Assembly: GCA_002344135.1 (NCBI GenBank)
Contig: DDTO01000011.1
Location: 1-64,000 of the forward strand
Direction of reading: 5' to 3'
Source of the DNA: Chthonomonas sp. UBA2362
Lineage (GTDB): Bacteria > Armatimonadota > Fimbriimonadia > Fimbriimonadales > Fimbriimonadaceae
Length of the DNA: 64,000 bases
Position numbers and translations under genes: made by a program. The notes below the pieces were generated by a model that saw nothing but the letters and a program-made list of their open reading frames with translations, was not told the origin of the DNA and ran no database searches. Below, one piece after another: positions 41,691 through 50,685 of the stretch. Position 1 is the stretch's first letter; each line of letters starts with the position of its first letter.

Positions 41691-43403
41691 TCATGCCGCG
41701 GCGGCGACGGGAGCCGGGCCAAGCATGATGCCCAGTTGCGCCTTGGCGGAAAGGTCGAAGACCACCTCCGTCCACTCGGTGCCGAAGCGATGCTGAGCCC
41801 GGGTCTTCAGGGCCTTTCCATCAGCGTGGACTGCCACCGGCGGCCCAGAAACCAACAGCGTCAGTCCTTCGAGCGCTTCGTTGCCGATCAGGTTGAAGCC
41901 ACTCGCGACGCCCTCACGCCAAGGCCGGATTCGCAGGCTACGCCGGACTCGCTCGAAGCGAGCGATCTCGCCCGGCAGCATGGATTCTAGGTGGGCTTGT
42001 TTGGCGATCGCGATCGTCCTCCGCAAGGCAAGGGAGACCCGTGAATCTTGCGCCGCCGGCGAGGCCACGACTGTCTGCAGGCAGCCATTTCGAGCGGCGG
42101 TTTGGAGCATGATCGCCTCGACCGCCGGCTCGTCGACGATGTGGCCGGGCATGTAGATCTGATAAGGAATCTCGAGGATCCTTCGTGCCTCGCCGTCCGC
42201 TCGAAGCGGATGGAAGGGATGGCAAGTGCCGAAGCAAAAGCCGCTCGTGCCGGGCTGCCTTCCGCCCTTGCACAGCGAGACCCTGCTCCCGGTGGCTTCG
42301 GCAATCTCGTAGAAGCGGTCCAGCCGGAACCACGCGCCATCCGGCATCCGAATCGAAGAAAGGACCGGTCCCGATACGACACGGCTCATCGCGACGTGCT
42401 GAACCTTCAGTTTCTCTTCGCAGGGGCTGCCGTCTTCATTGGGAGCGAAGAGGATGCCGACCTCGTGCTCCCACTTCCGGATCGATCGATACACGTCGAG
42501 CGGATAGCCTGGCTGACCGACGAGCCATGCTGCCGATCCTCCCCCCATCGCAAGCACGTTGTGAAGGGACATGACATTCGCTGGATTGAACTCCTCGCAG
42601 TCGATGCTGATGCACGCGGCGCCCTCCGCCGCATTCGGCCACGGCCAGAACATGGCGACCCGTCGTCCGGTCGTTTCGGCCGCCTCGATTACGAGGCGGA
42701 TCCAGACCTCTCGCAAGATGTCTGCGTGGGGTGAGGTGAAAATTGGATGGGCGGATTCGCCCGGCTGCGAACGGTCGTCGGCGAAGTCGAGCACGATGCC
42801 GTCTTCGGCGCGCAGGCGATGGTCGTTCAGGGTGGCCGAGCCGTCGTTGGGGCCGATCCCGTCGGACTCCACCGAACGCCCCATTTGAACGAAGCTCATC
42901 GTCTGCCCGAGATGAACGGCAAGAAACAGGGCCGCTCCCTTGCCCATGCGGCGGCGCGAAGCGGCAAGCGTACCGCTTGCGGTTTGGGCGACCGGCTTGG
43001 CGTCGGTGGGCCGGGCGTAGACCCCGCCGAACGCGCGTACCGGCCCCGCCTGCCCGGGCCACGATCGGTCACTGGCGACGACCGGAAACACGAGTTCGCG
43101 AGACGGGCTCCGATCGGGAACGAGAGACACCCCGAGGTCGGCGTCGAGTCCCCACGTGGATCCGCAGCAGACGAGGCCTCCGCCTAGCCTGAGCCAGCTG
43201 TGCACGGACTGGCGCTGAGTTGCCGAGAGGTCTCCTGAGCCACAAAGGAGGAGCACGTCGACTTCGTTCAGCCTTTCGAGAGCCCCGAAGTCGAGACGGT
43301 CGAACGGAATTCCCGCGTGCTCGAGGGCTTCACGGAAGTACGGCGCATGCGGGTCCTCCGACGCCAGGAGAAGACCGATTCGGGCAAATTCGTGTTCATG
43401 CAT
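41691..43403 (-). CDS. Two-domain protein: ThuA/GATase-like plus polysaccharide-deacetylase-like
   Basis: A 570-residue cytosolic-looking protein with no signal peptide. Residues 5-95 form an alpha/beta domain with FARIGLLLASEDPHAPYF, VDVLLLCGSGDLSATQRQ and SWLRLGGGLVCCGST, resembling class I glutamine-amidotransferase-like (ThuA) folds. Residues 245-480 look like a NodB-type deacetylase barrel: GAACISIDCEEFNPANVMSL corresponds to the first metal Asp motif, and CFGTCHPFHPLRADGEARRI to the later His-rich block. The C-terminal 90 residues are beta-rich (LIGNEALEGLTLLVSGPPV). Such proteins may act on surface sugars, but the fusion is unusual and the substrate unknown. It is divergent from pafA, with 71 bases between the start codons. 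Confidence 0.6.
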   Translation of the reverse strand: MHEHEFARIGLLLASEDPHAPYFREALEHAGIPFDRLDFGALERLNEVDVLLLCGSGDLSATQRQSVHSWLRLGGGLVCCGSTWGLDADLGVSLVPDRSPSRELVFPVVASDRSWPGQAGPVRAFGGVYARPTDAKPVAQTASGTLAASRRRMGKGAALFLAVHLGQTMSFVQMGRSVESDGIGPNDGSATLNDHRLRAEDGIVLDFADDRSQPGESAHPIFTSPHADILREVWIRLVIEAAETTGRRVAMFWPWPNAAEGAACISIDCEEFNPANVMSLHNVLAMGGGSAAWLVGQPGYPLDVYRSIRKWEHEVGILFAPNEDGSPCEEKLKVQHVAMSRVVSGPVLSSIRMPDGAWFRLDRFYEIAEATGSRVSLCKGGRQPGTSGFCFGTCHPFHPLRADGEARRILEIPYQIYMPGHIVDEPAVEAIMLQTAARNGCLQTVVASPAAQDSRVSLALRRTIAIAKQAHLESMLPGEIARFERVRRSLRIRPWREGVASGFNLIGNEALEGLTLLVSGPPVAVHADGKALKTRAQHRFGTEWTEVVFDLSAKAQLGIMLGPAPVAAAA

Positions 43404-43463
43404 GGCGACTCGTCTCGAATTATCGGCAGATCACATGCGGCATCGGAGGCGCCGGCAAGGCCG

Positions 43464-43469
43464 TAGAAT
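43464..43469 (+). promoter_or_regulatory. Candidate -10 box of the pafA-like gene
   Basis: TAGAAT ends 5 bases before the ATG at 43475. Confidence 0.5.
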
Positions 43470-43474
43470 AGGGC

Positions 43475-44935
43475 ATGCCAGGGCCGGGTGAGCGCATTTA
43501 CGGGGTGGAGACAGAGTTCGGATGCCTCGTGGCCGACCCCTCGCTTGGAGACCCGGAGGCGATCGTCGAGGCGATCAAGGATTATCTCTTTTACGAGCTC
43601 AAGATCGGGGCGATCGACATCCACGCGCGGGACGACGTCTTCGAGCCGGCCAAGAGCGGCGGCTTCCTCATCAACGGCGCAAGGCTCTACATCGATGCCG
43701 TCGGCTCTCACCTCGAGTACGCCACTGCCGAGTGCCGCCTGCTCAGGGATCTCGTCGCCAACGACCGAGCCGGTCAGCGGTGGATAGTGCGGGCGATCCG
43801 CGAACTGGGGCTCTCCGATGTGGTGAGCGTCTACAACAACAGCGTCGACCACTTCGCGGGCCACACGTTCGGCTGCCATGAGAACTACCTCGTAAGGATG
43901 GAGGAGGACTTCTTCTCGCACCACGCTTCGCTCCTCTACCCGTTCCTCGTGACACGGCAAATCTTTGCCGGCGTCGGACGAGTCGGGGGCCACTTGCTGG
44001 CCAACCCCGGCGCTCGGCCCGACCATCGGGATGTCATCGATCATCCGATCGACTATGTTTGGGTCAGCCAGATTTACTCCGTACTTCCGGATTCACGCGT
44101 CCACTTCCAGCTCAGTCAGCGGGCCGACCACATCCTCAAGACCGTGGCGAGCCGGGTGCGCTTCAATCGAGCGATTATCAACCCGAAGTGGGAGCATTAC
44201 TACTCGCATGACGGGATGCAGCGATTGCATCTCCTCTATGGCGAATCGAATCAGAACGAGTTCGCCTATGCCTTGAAGGTCGGTACGACCTCCCTGGTCC
44301 TAAGGGCGATCGAGGACCGACGCGTGCCCGAGGATCTCGTTCTCGCCGCTCCGCTCACCGCGCTGCGCGAGGTGAGCCGCGATCCGACCCACGCTTGGGA
44401 AGTAGCCTTGACGAACGGCAGCCGTATTCGAGCGACCGATCTCCAGCGACGGTATCTCGAACTGGCCGAAGCCTATCGGGGCACCGACGAGCAGACCGAT
44501 TGGACACTCGACGTCTGGGCCGAGATCCTCGACGCGCTCGACCTCGATCCCCTCGCTCTGGATGACCGGCTCGACTGGGTCGCCAAGTACAAGATCGTCG
44601 AGACCTATCGCAACGAAGAGGACCTTTCATGGGATGACGACTCGCTTCACTCGATCGACCTTGAGTACCACAACATCGATCCGGACAAGAGCCTCTTCTA
44701 CGCTTGGCAGGAGATGGGAAACACGCGGCGATTCGTCGACGAAATCGACGTTGTGGAAGCCATGACCGATTCGCCGGCCAACACGCGGGCCAAGGGGCGA
44801 GCCGAGCGAGTGCGAGAACTGCTCGAACGGCGGGTCCCGCGCTTTTACTTCTTCGATTGGAACGGGTGCGCGCTGGACAGGCACTCGTATATCGAAATGC
44901 CCGACCCCTTCGAGACCTACTCAGGAACGGAGTGA
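43475..44935 (+). CDS. pafA: Pup--protein ligase family protein (PafA-like)
   Basis: A 486-residue member of the PafA/Dop family, which attaches or removes the ubiquitin-like protein Pup. The N-terminal metal/ATP motif RIYGVETEFGC (E12, E14) is PafA-like rather than Dop-like. INGARLYIDAVGSHLEYATAE, ECRLLRDLVANDRAGQR, NNSVDHFAGHTFGCHENYL, FLVTRQIFAGVGRV and LLYGESNQNEFAYALKVGT also follow PafA. The long Dop loop is not evident. The family is best known in Actinobacteria but occurs sporadically elsewhere. No Pup, proteasome, Mpa or Dop gene lies within the window, so its partner must be elsewhere or it has another substrate. The stop region overlaps the convergent glycosyltransferase gene by 15 bases. 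Confidence 0.85.
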   Translation: MPGPGERIYGVETEFGCLVADPSLGDPEAIVEAIKDYLFYELKIGAIDIHARDDVFEPAKSGGFLINGARLYIDAVGSHLEYATAECRLLRDLVANDRAGQRWIVRAIRELGLSDVVSVYNNSVDHFAGHTFGCHENYLVRMEEDFFSHHASLLYPFLVTRQIFAGVGRVGGHLLANPGARPDHRDVIDHPIDYVWVSQIYSVLPDSRVHFQLSQRADHILKTVASRVRFNRAIINPKWEHYYSHDGMQRLHLLYGESNQNEFAYALKVGTTSLVLRAIEDRRVPEDLVLAAPLTALREVSRDPTHAWEVALTNGSRIRATDLQRRYLELAEAYRGTDEQTDWTLDVWAEILDALDLDPLALDDRLDWVAKYKIVETYRNEEDLSWDDDSLHSIDLEYHNIDPDKSLFYAWQEMGNTRRFVDEIDVVEAMTDSPANTRAKGRAERVRELLERRVPRFYFFDWNGCALDRHSYIEMPDPFETYSGTE

Positions 44936-46105
44936 CGGCTGGGACCGCGGGGTGACTGCTCCCCCCATCGCCTGGCGATAGACGTCCAGAACGAGATCGG
45001 CCATCTCCGCGCGTGTGTAACTGCGGACGGCGATGCGCGCCGCCGAGGAGAAGCTCGCGTACCGTTGTTCGTCGCCGACGAGCCGCAGGATTGCTTCGCT
45101 CATCGCTTCGGGGTCGTTACGGACGAGGAAGCCGGTCTCGTCATCCCGCACCGAAGCTCCCGCGCCGCCGCCCTGAACGACGACCGCTGGCAAGCCGTAC
45201 ACCATCGCCTCGCTGACGACGAGGCCCTGGGTTTCGGTCATCGACGCAAAGACGAACAGGTCGGCCATCGCGTAGAACGGGTCCACTTCCTCGCGCGGGA
45301 CGAACCCTACGAAGCGAACGCGGTCGCCGATGCCGAGGGCTCGCGAATGCTCCACGCAAGCCTGCCGGTACGGGCCATCGCCGACGAGCCACAGCCGGAT
45401 GTCGGGATCGGCTCGCATCGCTTGGGCGCATGCTTCGAAGAGCGTCGCCAGGTTCTTCTCTCGCGCGATCCTCCCGACATAGAGGAGGACTTTGTGCTCC
45501 GGCGCGACCCCCAAACGCTGCCGCACCTCCGACCGGTCGATGGGCCGGATCTGCGCGTTGGCAGTCGGCACGACGGTGATCGGAGTGTTTACCGAGTGCC
45601 GGCGCAGCCACTTTAGCGCTGCGTTGCTCGGGGTGATGACGTGGTCGACGCCATTGTAATAAAAATTCGTGTGCTTGGCGATCTTGTACCGTACGTACCG
45701 CTTCGGAAAGAAGGGGATGTAATGCGCGTACTTGTCATACAAGGTGTGGTAGGTCGAGACGATCGGGATGTCGTGCGACTGTGCCCACCGCAGCCCGACG
45801 AACCCAATGGTGAACGGGGTGTGGGTGTGGACGATGTCGAATTCGTGCCGTCGGAACTGCCGCAGCATCGGATAGAACGGTGGAATGGCGAGCGGGTAGT
45901 CCTTGGTCCAGGGCGTCTCGATTGCGAAGAAGCGATGGGTGTTCGGATCGGGGTCGCGATGGCGGAAGTGCGCGGCGGTGAAGAGATGAACCCCATGCCC
46001 GCGGTTACGGAGTTCCTGGACGAGCGCGTCGATGCTCACGCTGACCCCATTGAGGATCGGCAGCGCACTATCGGTGAAGACCGCGATTCTCAGCGGCGTC
46101 ATCAC
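44921..46105 (-). CDS. GT4-family glycosyltransferase
   Basis: A 394-residue group 1 glycosyltransferase of the type that makes glycolipids such as diacylglycerol glucosides. Evidence: an N-terminal IAVFTDSALPILNGVSVSI, FDIVHTHTPFTIGF, NFYYNGVDHVITPSNAALKWL, and the C-terminal nucleotide-sugar site LLYVGRIAREKNLATLFEAC, LVGDGPYR, and the E-x7-E motif in SMTETQGLVVSEAMVYGLP. All of these fit the GT-B fold. Start GTG at 46105 or ATG at 46102 are both possible; a weak TAGGCT box lies 5 bases before the GTG. The acceptor is unknown. It overlaps the pafA 3' end on the opposite strand. Confidence 0.88.
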   Translation of the reverse strand: MMTPLRIAVFTDSALPILNGVSVSIDALVQELRNRGHGVHLFTAAHFRHRDPDPNTHRFFAIETPWTKDYPLAIPPFYPMLRQFRRHEFDIVHTHTPFTIGFVGLRWAQSHDIPIVSTYHTLYDKYAHYIPFFPKRYVRYKIAKHTNFYYNGVDHVITPSNAALKWLRRHSVNTPITVVPTANAQIRPIDRSEVRQRLGVAPEHKVLLYVGRIAREKNLATLFEACAQAMRADPDIRLWLVGDGPYRQACVEHSRALGIGDRVRFVGFVPREEVDPFYAMADLFVFASMTETQGLVVSEAMVYGLPAVVVQGGGAGASVRDDETGFLVRNDPEAMSEAILRLVGDEQRYASFSSAARIAVRSYTRAEMADLVLDVYRQAMGGAVTPRSQPSLRS

Positions 46106-46227
46106 CTGCGAGCCTACCCGCAGAAAGGGGAAGTGGGAAGCGGCACATTCGCGCTTAACGGGGAGACTGCCGGCGAAGTTTCCTATCTTGTGTGATTTGG
46201 GTCACTGATTCCGTATGCGGACGCCTG

Positions 46228-46233
46228 TACAAT
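46228..46233 (+). promoter_or_regulatory. Candidate -10 box of the FecR-like/TPR-CHAT locus
   Basis: TACAAT ends 6 bases before the ATG at 46240, predicting a leaderless message for the whole FecR, TPR-CHAT and cyclase cassette. Confidence 0.5.
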
Positions 46234-46239
46234 TGGAGA

Positions 46240-47307
46240 ATGGTGCTCGCGCAGACGCTCCTTTGCTTTGCTTTGCTCGGTCAGCCTGCTCCCTTGCCCC
46301 CGCTCGTCGGCACGCTGTCGGTCACCGAGGGGAAGGTGCGGTTCGAGCGAAAGAGCCGCGATCCGGAATGGGCGGAGAAGTACGTGCGCTTGCGGGTCGG
46401 GGACAAACTGACGATCGTCGAGAAGCCGCGGGCGACGGTGACGCTGGATGCCACGCGGGAGGTTTGGCGCTTGCCGGAGACCGGCGCATGGGAGGTCCAG
46501 CCTCGCGGGCTGAAGGTTCTCGGCGGGGGATCGCCCGTCTTGCTGCGACGAGGCACGACACGACAGCAACCTTCCGGCAAACCTCCCAAGCCGCTCGCGG
46601 GGATCATCCGGGGGGACGGGTCGAGCCTCGAGCCCTTCGGCGCCGTGCTCTCCGCGCCCCTCGAAATCACCTGGACCCGCGCGCCCAGTTCGACCAAGAC
46701 GACTCTCGAGGTGCTGGATTCGGCCGGGAAGAAGATTTGGAGCAAAGCCGCCACGGGCACGAAACTCGCCTTGCCCGCGAGCGTGGCGAAACCGGGGGTG
46801 TGGCTGCAGGTTCGAGTGACCCAGTCGGGCGGCGGCGTGTCGGCATCGACGAGCACGTGGGTCCGGTTGCTGCCGGTCGCCGAGCGGCAGCCCATGGAGG
46901 GGGAGGAGAAGGCCCTGCGCTCGGCTCTGGCGGATGAGCCGGTCGCGTTAGGACTGGCCCTGGGCGATTTGTGGGCGTCGGTCGGCCTGGTTTCGCGCTT
47001 GCCAAAGGCTCTGGAACTGGCCTTCCCTGCGTTCATCGCGCGACCGAAGCCGGAGTCGGAAGTGGTGAGGGCCTGGCATTGGAAGCACGGGGAATGGCTC
47101 GAGACGGCCGGGTTTGGCCGGCTGGCGCGTGCGGAGTACGAGCGCGCATGGAAGGCGGGCGAGCGGGCGGCGGAGCTGAAGTCGTCGGTCGAGCGTCTGG
47201 GGGGCAAGCCGGAGATCGAGGAGTGGGAGCAGTTGGCGGCGGAGCGGGACCGGTTGATGGGGGAGCGGAAGTACGCCGAGGCGCTTCCGGTTGCGCAGAG
47301 TGGTTGA
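46240..47307 (+). CDS. FecR-like secreted protein, probably the N-terminal part of a FecR-TPR-CHAT protein
   Basis: A 355-residue exported protein with a signal peptide (MVLAQTLLCFALLGQPAP). It has a FecR-type fold (about 30-110: VTEGKVRFERK, YVRLRVGDKLTIVEKPRATV, GGGSPVLLRRG), then a beta domain with EITWTRAPSSTKTTLEVLD, and finally helical residues. The last 30 residues, LAAERDRLMGERKYAEALPVAQ, are the first helix and turn of a TPR-type hairpin that stops after three more codons. The matching second helix begins in the +1 frame at 47300 in the following ORF. The two reading frames overlap by eight bases, so this may be a single gene broken by a frame shift, or two coupled ones. It shares its cassette with the CHAT and cyclase genes. 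Confidence 0.7.
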   Translation: MVLAQTLLCFALLGQPAPLPPLVGTLSVTEGKVRFERKSRDPEWAEKYVRLRVGDKLTIVEKPRATVTLDATREVWRLPETGAWEVQPRGLKVLGGGSPVLLRRGTTRQQPSGKPPKPLAGIIRGDGSSLEPFGAVLSAPLEITWTRAPSSTKTTLEVLDSAGKKIWSKAATGTKLALPASVAKPGVWLQVRVTQSGGGVSASTSTWVRLLPVAERQPMEGEEKALRSALADEPVALGLALGDLWASVGLVSRLPKALELAFPAFIARPKPESEVVRAWHWKHGEWLETAGFGRLARAEYERAWKAGERAAELKSSVERLGGKPEIEEWEQLAAERDRLMGERKYAEALPVAQSG

Positions 47308-50300
47308 GGCCCTGCGAAGATGGAGTCAGGAGCCAATTGAGCTTGCTCATGCACTGAACATCCTTGCCCGGGCGGCAGCTCTGTCGGGAAGCCTAACTAG
47401 GGCCGAGACCGCATGGACCGATGCGCTAGCGGCTGCGCCGAGCAAGCTAGATGCTGCACGCTGCCTCTTTAACCTCGGTAACGTCGCCAGAGAACGCAAC
47501 GATCTTTCCGTAGCCTACCAAAGGTACGAGGCCTCTCTTGCGATACATGAAGCTGTGTTGCCCGATACTCTGGAAGCGGCGGATGTCATGAACAATCTCG
47601 GGGGCATTGCAAGCCGACTCGACAGGCTCGGAGAAGCCACGAACTGGCACGAGAGGGCCCTGTCGATACGAGAAAGATTAGCGCCAGACTCTTTGGCCAT
47701 GGCGATGAGCTTGAACAACTTGGGAACGGTCGCACAACTCCGTGGTAATTATCTCGAAGCCAAACGACGACACGAGGCGGCTCTGATGATCCAAGAACAG
47801 ATACAGCCCAAATCGCTGGACGTAGCTAGAAGCTTGAACAACCTTGGGATCGCAGCTATGGAACTCATGGAGTTGGGTGAAGCCCGGCGCAGACATGAGG
47901 CTGCCCTTGCCCTGTACCAGGAGCTCGACCCGGACTCCCTGGCAGTAGCAAGGAGCTTGAACAATCTCGGAAACGTCGCCGAGCAGGCCCAGGATCTTCT
48001 GGATGCTCAGCGCCGATACCATGCTGCCCTCGCCATTCGAAAGAGGCTCGTTCCCCGGTCCTTGGAAGTGGCTAGCTGTTTGATTAATCTTGGAAACACT
48101 GCGTTCAAGAAGAGGGACCTAGGGCCAGCCCAGGAGTACTTCAATGAGGCCCACTCAATTCTCCAAGTGTTGCCATTCCATGTCATTGAAACGCACCGTT
48201 GCTTGACGGGCCTTGGGAATGTGACGCTTGACAGAGGCGACTTGGATGTGGCCCAGGAGTGGCACCGGAAAGCACTCGCGATTGCGGAGAAGCATCTGCC
48301 TGGTTCTCAGTATGTGGCTGTGAGCCTGAACAACCTTGGGCGCGTCGCAAGGACTCAAGGCGATCTCGACGAAGCTCAGATGCGTTACGAGGCAGTCTTG
48401 GCGCTTGATCAGATTTCTCATACTAATTCATTTGATTCGGCGAAGACCCTTGCGAACCTCGGCGTTGTGGCGAAACGAAGAGGCGACCTAGCAATGGCTC
48501 AGCGCAGATTTGAAGAGGCGCTGGCCATCTTCGAGATCGTCGACCCTACGTCTCTGGAAGTGGCCGTCAGCCTGAGCAACCTTGGGACGGTGGACCAACT
48601 CCAGGGCAACTTCACAGAAGCCCAGCGGCGATTCGAGGCCGCCCTCGTTCTCCAAGAGCGTGTAGCTCGGGAATCACCGGAAGTGGTCGCGAGCTTCACT
48701 AACCTCGGTACTGTCGCACGACTCCGAGGCAACCTCACAGAAGCCCAGACGCGATTCGAGGTCGCCCGCGCCCTCCAAGAGCGTTTAGGTCCAACGTCTT
48801 TAGCTATGGCGGCGATCATGACGAACCTCGGAAATGTTGCCTCTGATCAGGGAGATCTCGTGAGGGCTCAGCGCTGGCACGAGGCCGCACTCATTATCGC
48901 TGAAAAACTTGCACCTCGTTCGGACGAATTTGCAGCGAATCTTAGCAACCTTTGGATCATCGCGGCTGAACGTAACGACCAAGCTGAGTTGAGAGTGTTA
49001 AGCGCAAAACGGTTGGAGTTGTCCTCTGATCTCCTTACGGGCCAGGGCACCTCTCGCGCCTCGGATCTGGGTCCAATCGGCACCGAAGCATCAAACGCTA
49101 TCAAGACCGTCGGTGCACTAGACTCTCCGCAGTCCTTCTACCCCTGGCTCCCCACCCTCCGCGCGGCTGGCCTCACCCTCCAGACTCGGGCCAAGATCAG
49201 CGAACTAGCGGCAGGAACCGACGAAGAGGTCCGGAAGGCGCGCAGCGCGGTCCAGATCGCGACTAAGCAGGAGACCGCCTGGATCACCAACCCGCGCCCC
49301 AAGGACATGGACGAGAAGGCGTGGGACGACGAACTCCTCGACCGTCGAGCCAAGCGCCAATCCGCCGAACTCAAGCTCGCGACTCTCCTCAAAGATAAGG
49401 ACCCTCGCCTCACCACCGACCTCAAGATCGAGCAAGCGGACGTGCAGAAGGCGATCCCGGAAGGCGCGCTCCTCATCGAGTACCTCCGTGTTGCCACGTG
49501 GGACGACAAGGCCAAGAAGCCTGGCCCCAATGCATACGCGGCATTCGTCGTGCCGCCCAAAGGCGACGTGAGATACGTCCGCCTCGCCCCCGCCGAGGAG
49601 ATCGACAAGTTGGTCGAGGCGTGGCAAGAGCAAATGGCCAATGCGACGCCGTCCGGAGCAGGCGCGATGGAAGCTGATCTCGCCGCCACCGAGAAGGAAC
49701 TGAGGAAGATCGGGCGAGCGCTCCACGACAAGCTGATCAAGCCGCTGGGCAAGCTCCCCGCGAACCTCCTCATCGCCCCCGACGACCGGCTCCACGCCCT
49801 GCCGTTCGCCGCGCTGGTGGATGGCAAAGGCAAGTACCTGATCGAGACCATCACCCTCAGCCTCGTCGGCTCGGGGCGCGACCTCGTCGAGAAGCCGATT
49901 GCCGCCGAGCCGGGACCAGCCGTGGTCATCGCGGGGCCCGACTTCGGGGCGGAGGTCGAGGCGGTCGAGAATGCGAACAAGCAAGCCCAAGTGATACGCG
50001 CGCCCAACGCCAAAGGCGAGTGGGACCCGCTCCCCAGCGCGGGCCCGGAGGGAGAGGCGATCGCCAAGCTGCTCGGCACCGAACCCATTACCGGCACCCG
50101 GGCAACAGAAGAAATGCTGCTGGGATTGCAGCGCCCCCGGGTCCTTCACATCGCCACCCACGGCTTCTTTTTCCCGCCGACCATTGAGCGCAAGGACCGG
50201 GAGGAGTTCCTGATGAGCGACCTCACTGGGCGCGGCATGCGCGTGGCCGACAACCCGATGCTCCGCTCGGGCCTCATCCTCGCGGGTGCGAACAAAGACG

Positions 50301-50680
50301 AGGAGCTCCGCAAAGCGGGCCTGGCCGACGGCTGGGCGACCGCGCTGGAGATTTCGCTGATGGACCTGCGCGGCACCGAACTCGTCGTGCTCAGCGCGTG
50401 CGACACGGCCCGCGGCGACACCAAAGGCGCGGAGGGCGTCTTCGGACTCCAGCGCGCCCTGCGCTTCGCCGGCGCCCAGACCCTCGTCATGAGCCTTTTC
50501 AAGGTCCCCGACGCTGCGACCCGCGCCCTGATGGAGTCCTTCTACCGCGCGTGGAGTCCTGGCGCTCCCGCGGGAACCAAGCTCACCGCCCTGCGCGCGG
50601 CGCAACTCGCGATGCTCAAGGACAAAGGGACCCGGCACCCCCGCAACTGGGCCGGTTTCGTGCTCATGGGAGAGAGATAG
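47300..50680 (+). CDS. TPR-CHAT caspase-like protein
   Basis: About 1126 residues. Residues 10-585 are thirteen to fourteen tandem 41-residue TPR units with the core pattern LNNLGxVAxxxGDLxEAxxRxEAAL. A linker (about 590-700) precedes the CHAT domain. The CHAT domain keeps both catalytic residues: His in VLHIATHGFFF (residue 954) and Cys in VLSACDTARGD (residue 1034). CHAT is the caspase-like family (HetF, separase-related), in which the TPR array senses a signal. GTG 47300 is the likeliest start if it is a separate gene; the open frame extends to TTG 47291. The TPR part is poorer in G+C than either flank. It is followed 5 bases later by the CHASE2-cyclase gene. The protease call rests on motifs; substrate unknown. 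Confidence 0.85.
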   Translation: MVEALRRWSQEPIELAHALNILARAAALSGSLTRAETAWTDALAAAPSKLDAARCLFNLGNVARERNDLSVAYQRYEASLAIHEAVLPDTLEAADVMNNLGGIASRLDRLGEATNWHERALSIRERLAPDSLAMAMSLNNLGTVAQLRGNYLEAKRRHEAALMIQEQIQPKSLDVARSLNNLGIAAMELMELGEARRRHEAALALYQELDPDSLAVARSLNNLGNVAEQAQDLLDAQRRYHAALAIRKRLVPRSLEVASCLINLGNTAFKKRDLGPAQEYFNEAHSILQVLPFHVIETHRCLTGLGNVTLDRGDLDVAQEWHRKALAIAEKHLPGSQYVAVSLNNLGRVARTQGDLDEAQMRYEAVLALDQISHTNSFDSAKTLANLGVVAKRRGDLAMAQRRFEEALAIFEIVDPTSLEVAVSLSNLGTVDQLQGNFTEAQRRFEAALVLQERVARESPEVVASFTNLGTVARLRGNLTEAQTRFEVARALQERLGPTSLAMAAIMTNLGNVASDQGDLVRAQRWHEAALIIAEKLAPRSDEFAANLSNLWIIAAERNDQAELRVLSAKRLELSSDLLTGQGTSRASDLGPIGTEASNAIKTVGALDSPQSFYPWLPTLRAAGLTLQTRAKISELAAGTDEEVRKARSAVQIATKQETAWITNPRPKDMDEKAWDDELLDRRAKRQSAELKLATLLKDKDPRLTTDLKIEQADVQKAIPEGALLIEYLRVATWDDKAKKPGPNAYAAFVVPPKGDVRYVRLAPAEEIDKLVEAWQEQMANATPSGAGAMEADLAATEKELRKIGRALHDKLIKPLGKLPANLLIAPDDRLHALPFAALVDGKGKYLIETITLSLVGSGRDLVEKPIAAEPGPAVVIAGPDFGAEVEAVENANKQAQVIRAPNAKGEWDPLPSAGPEGEAIAKLLGTEPITGTRATEEMLLGLQRPRVLHIATHGFFFPPTIERKDREEFLMSDLTGRGMRVADNPMLRSGLILAGANKDEELRKAGLADGWATALEISLMDLRGTELVVLSACDTARGDTKGAEGVFGLQRALRFAGAQTLVMSLFKVPDAATRALMESFYRAWSPGAPAGTKLTALRAAQLAMLKDKGTRHPRNWAGFVLMGER

Positions 50681-50685
50681 GCCGC

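Noticed and set aside
49205..50638. 477-codon antisense frame over the CHAT domain
   Set aside because: Shadow of a GC-rich gene; the sense strand has the CHAT catalytic motifs.
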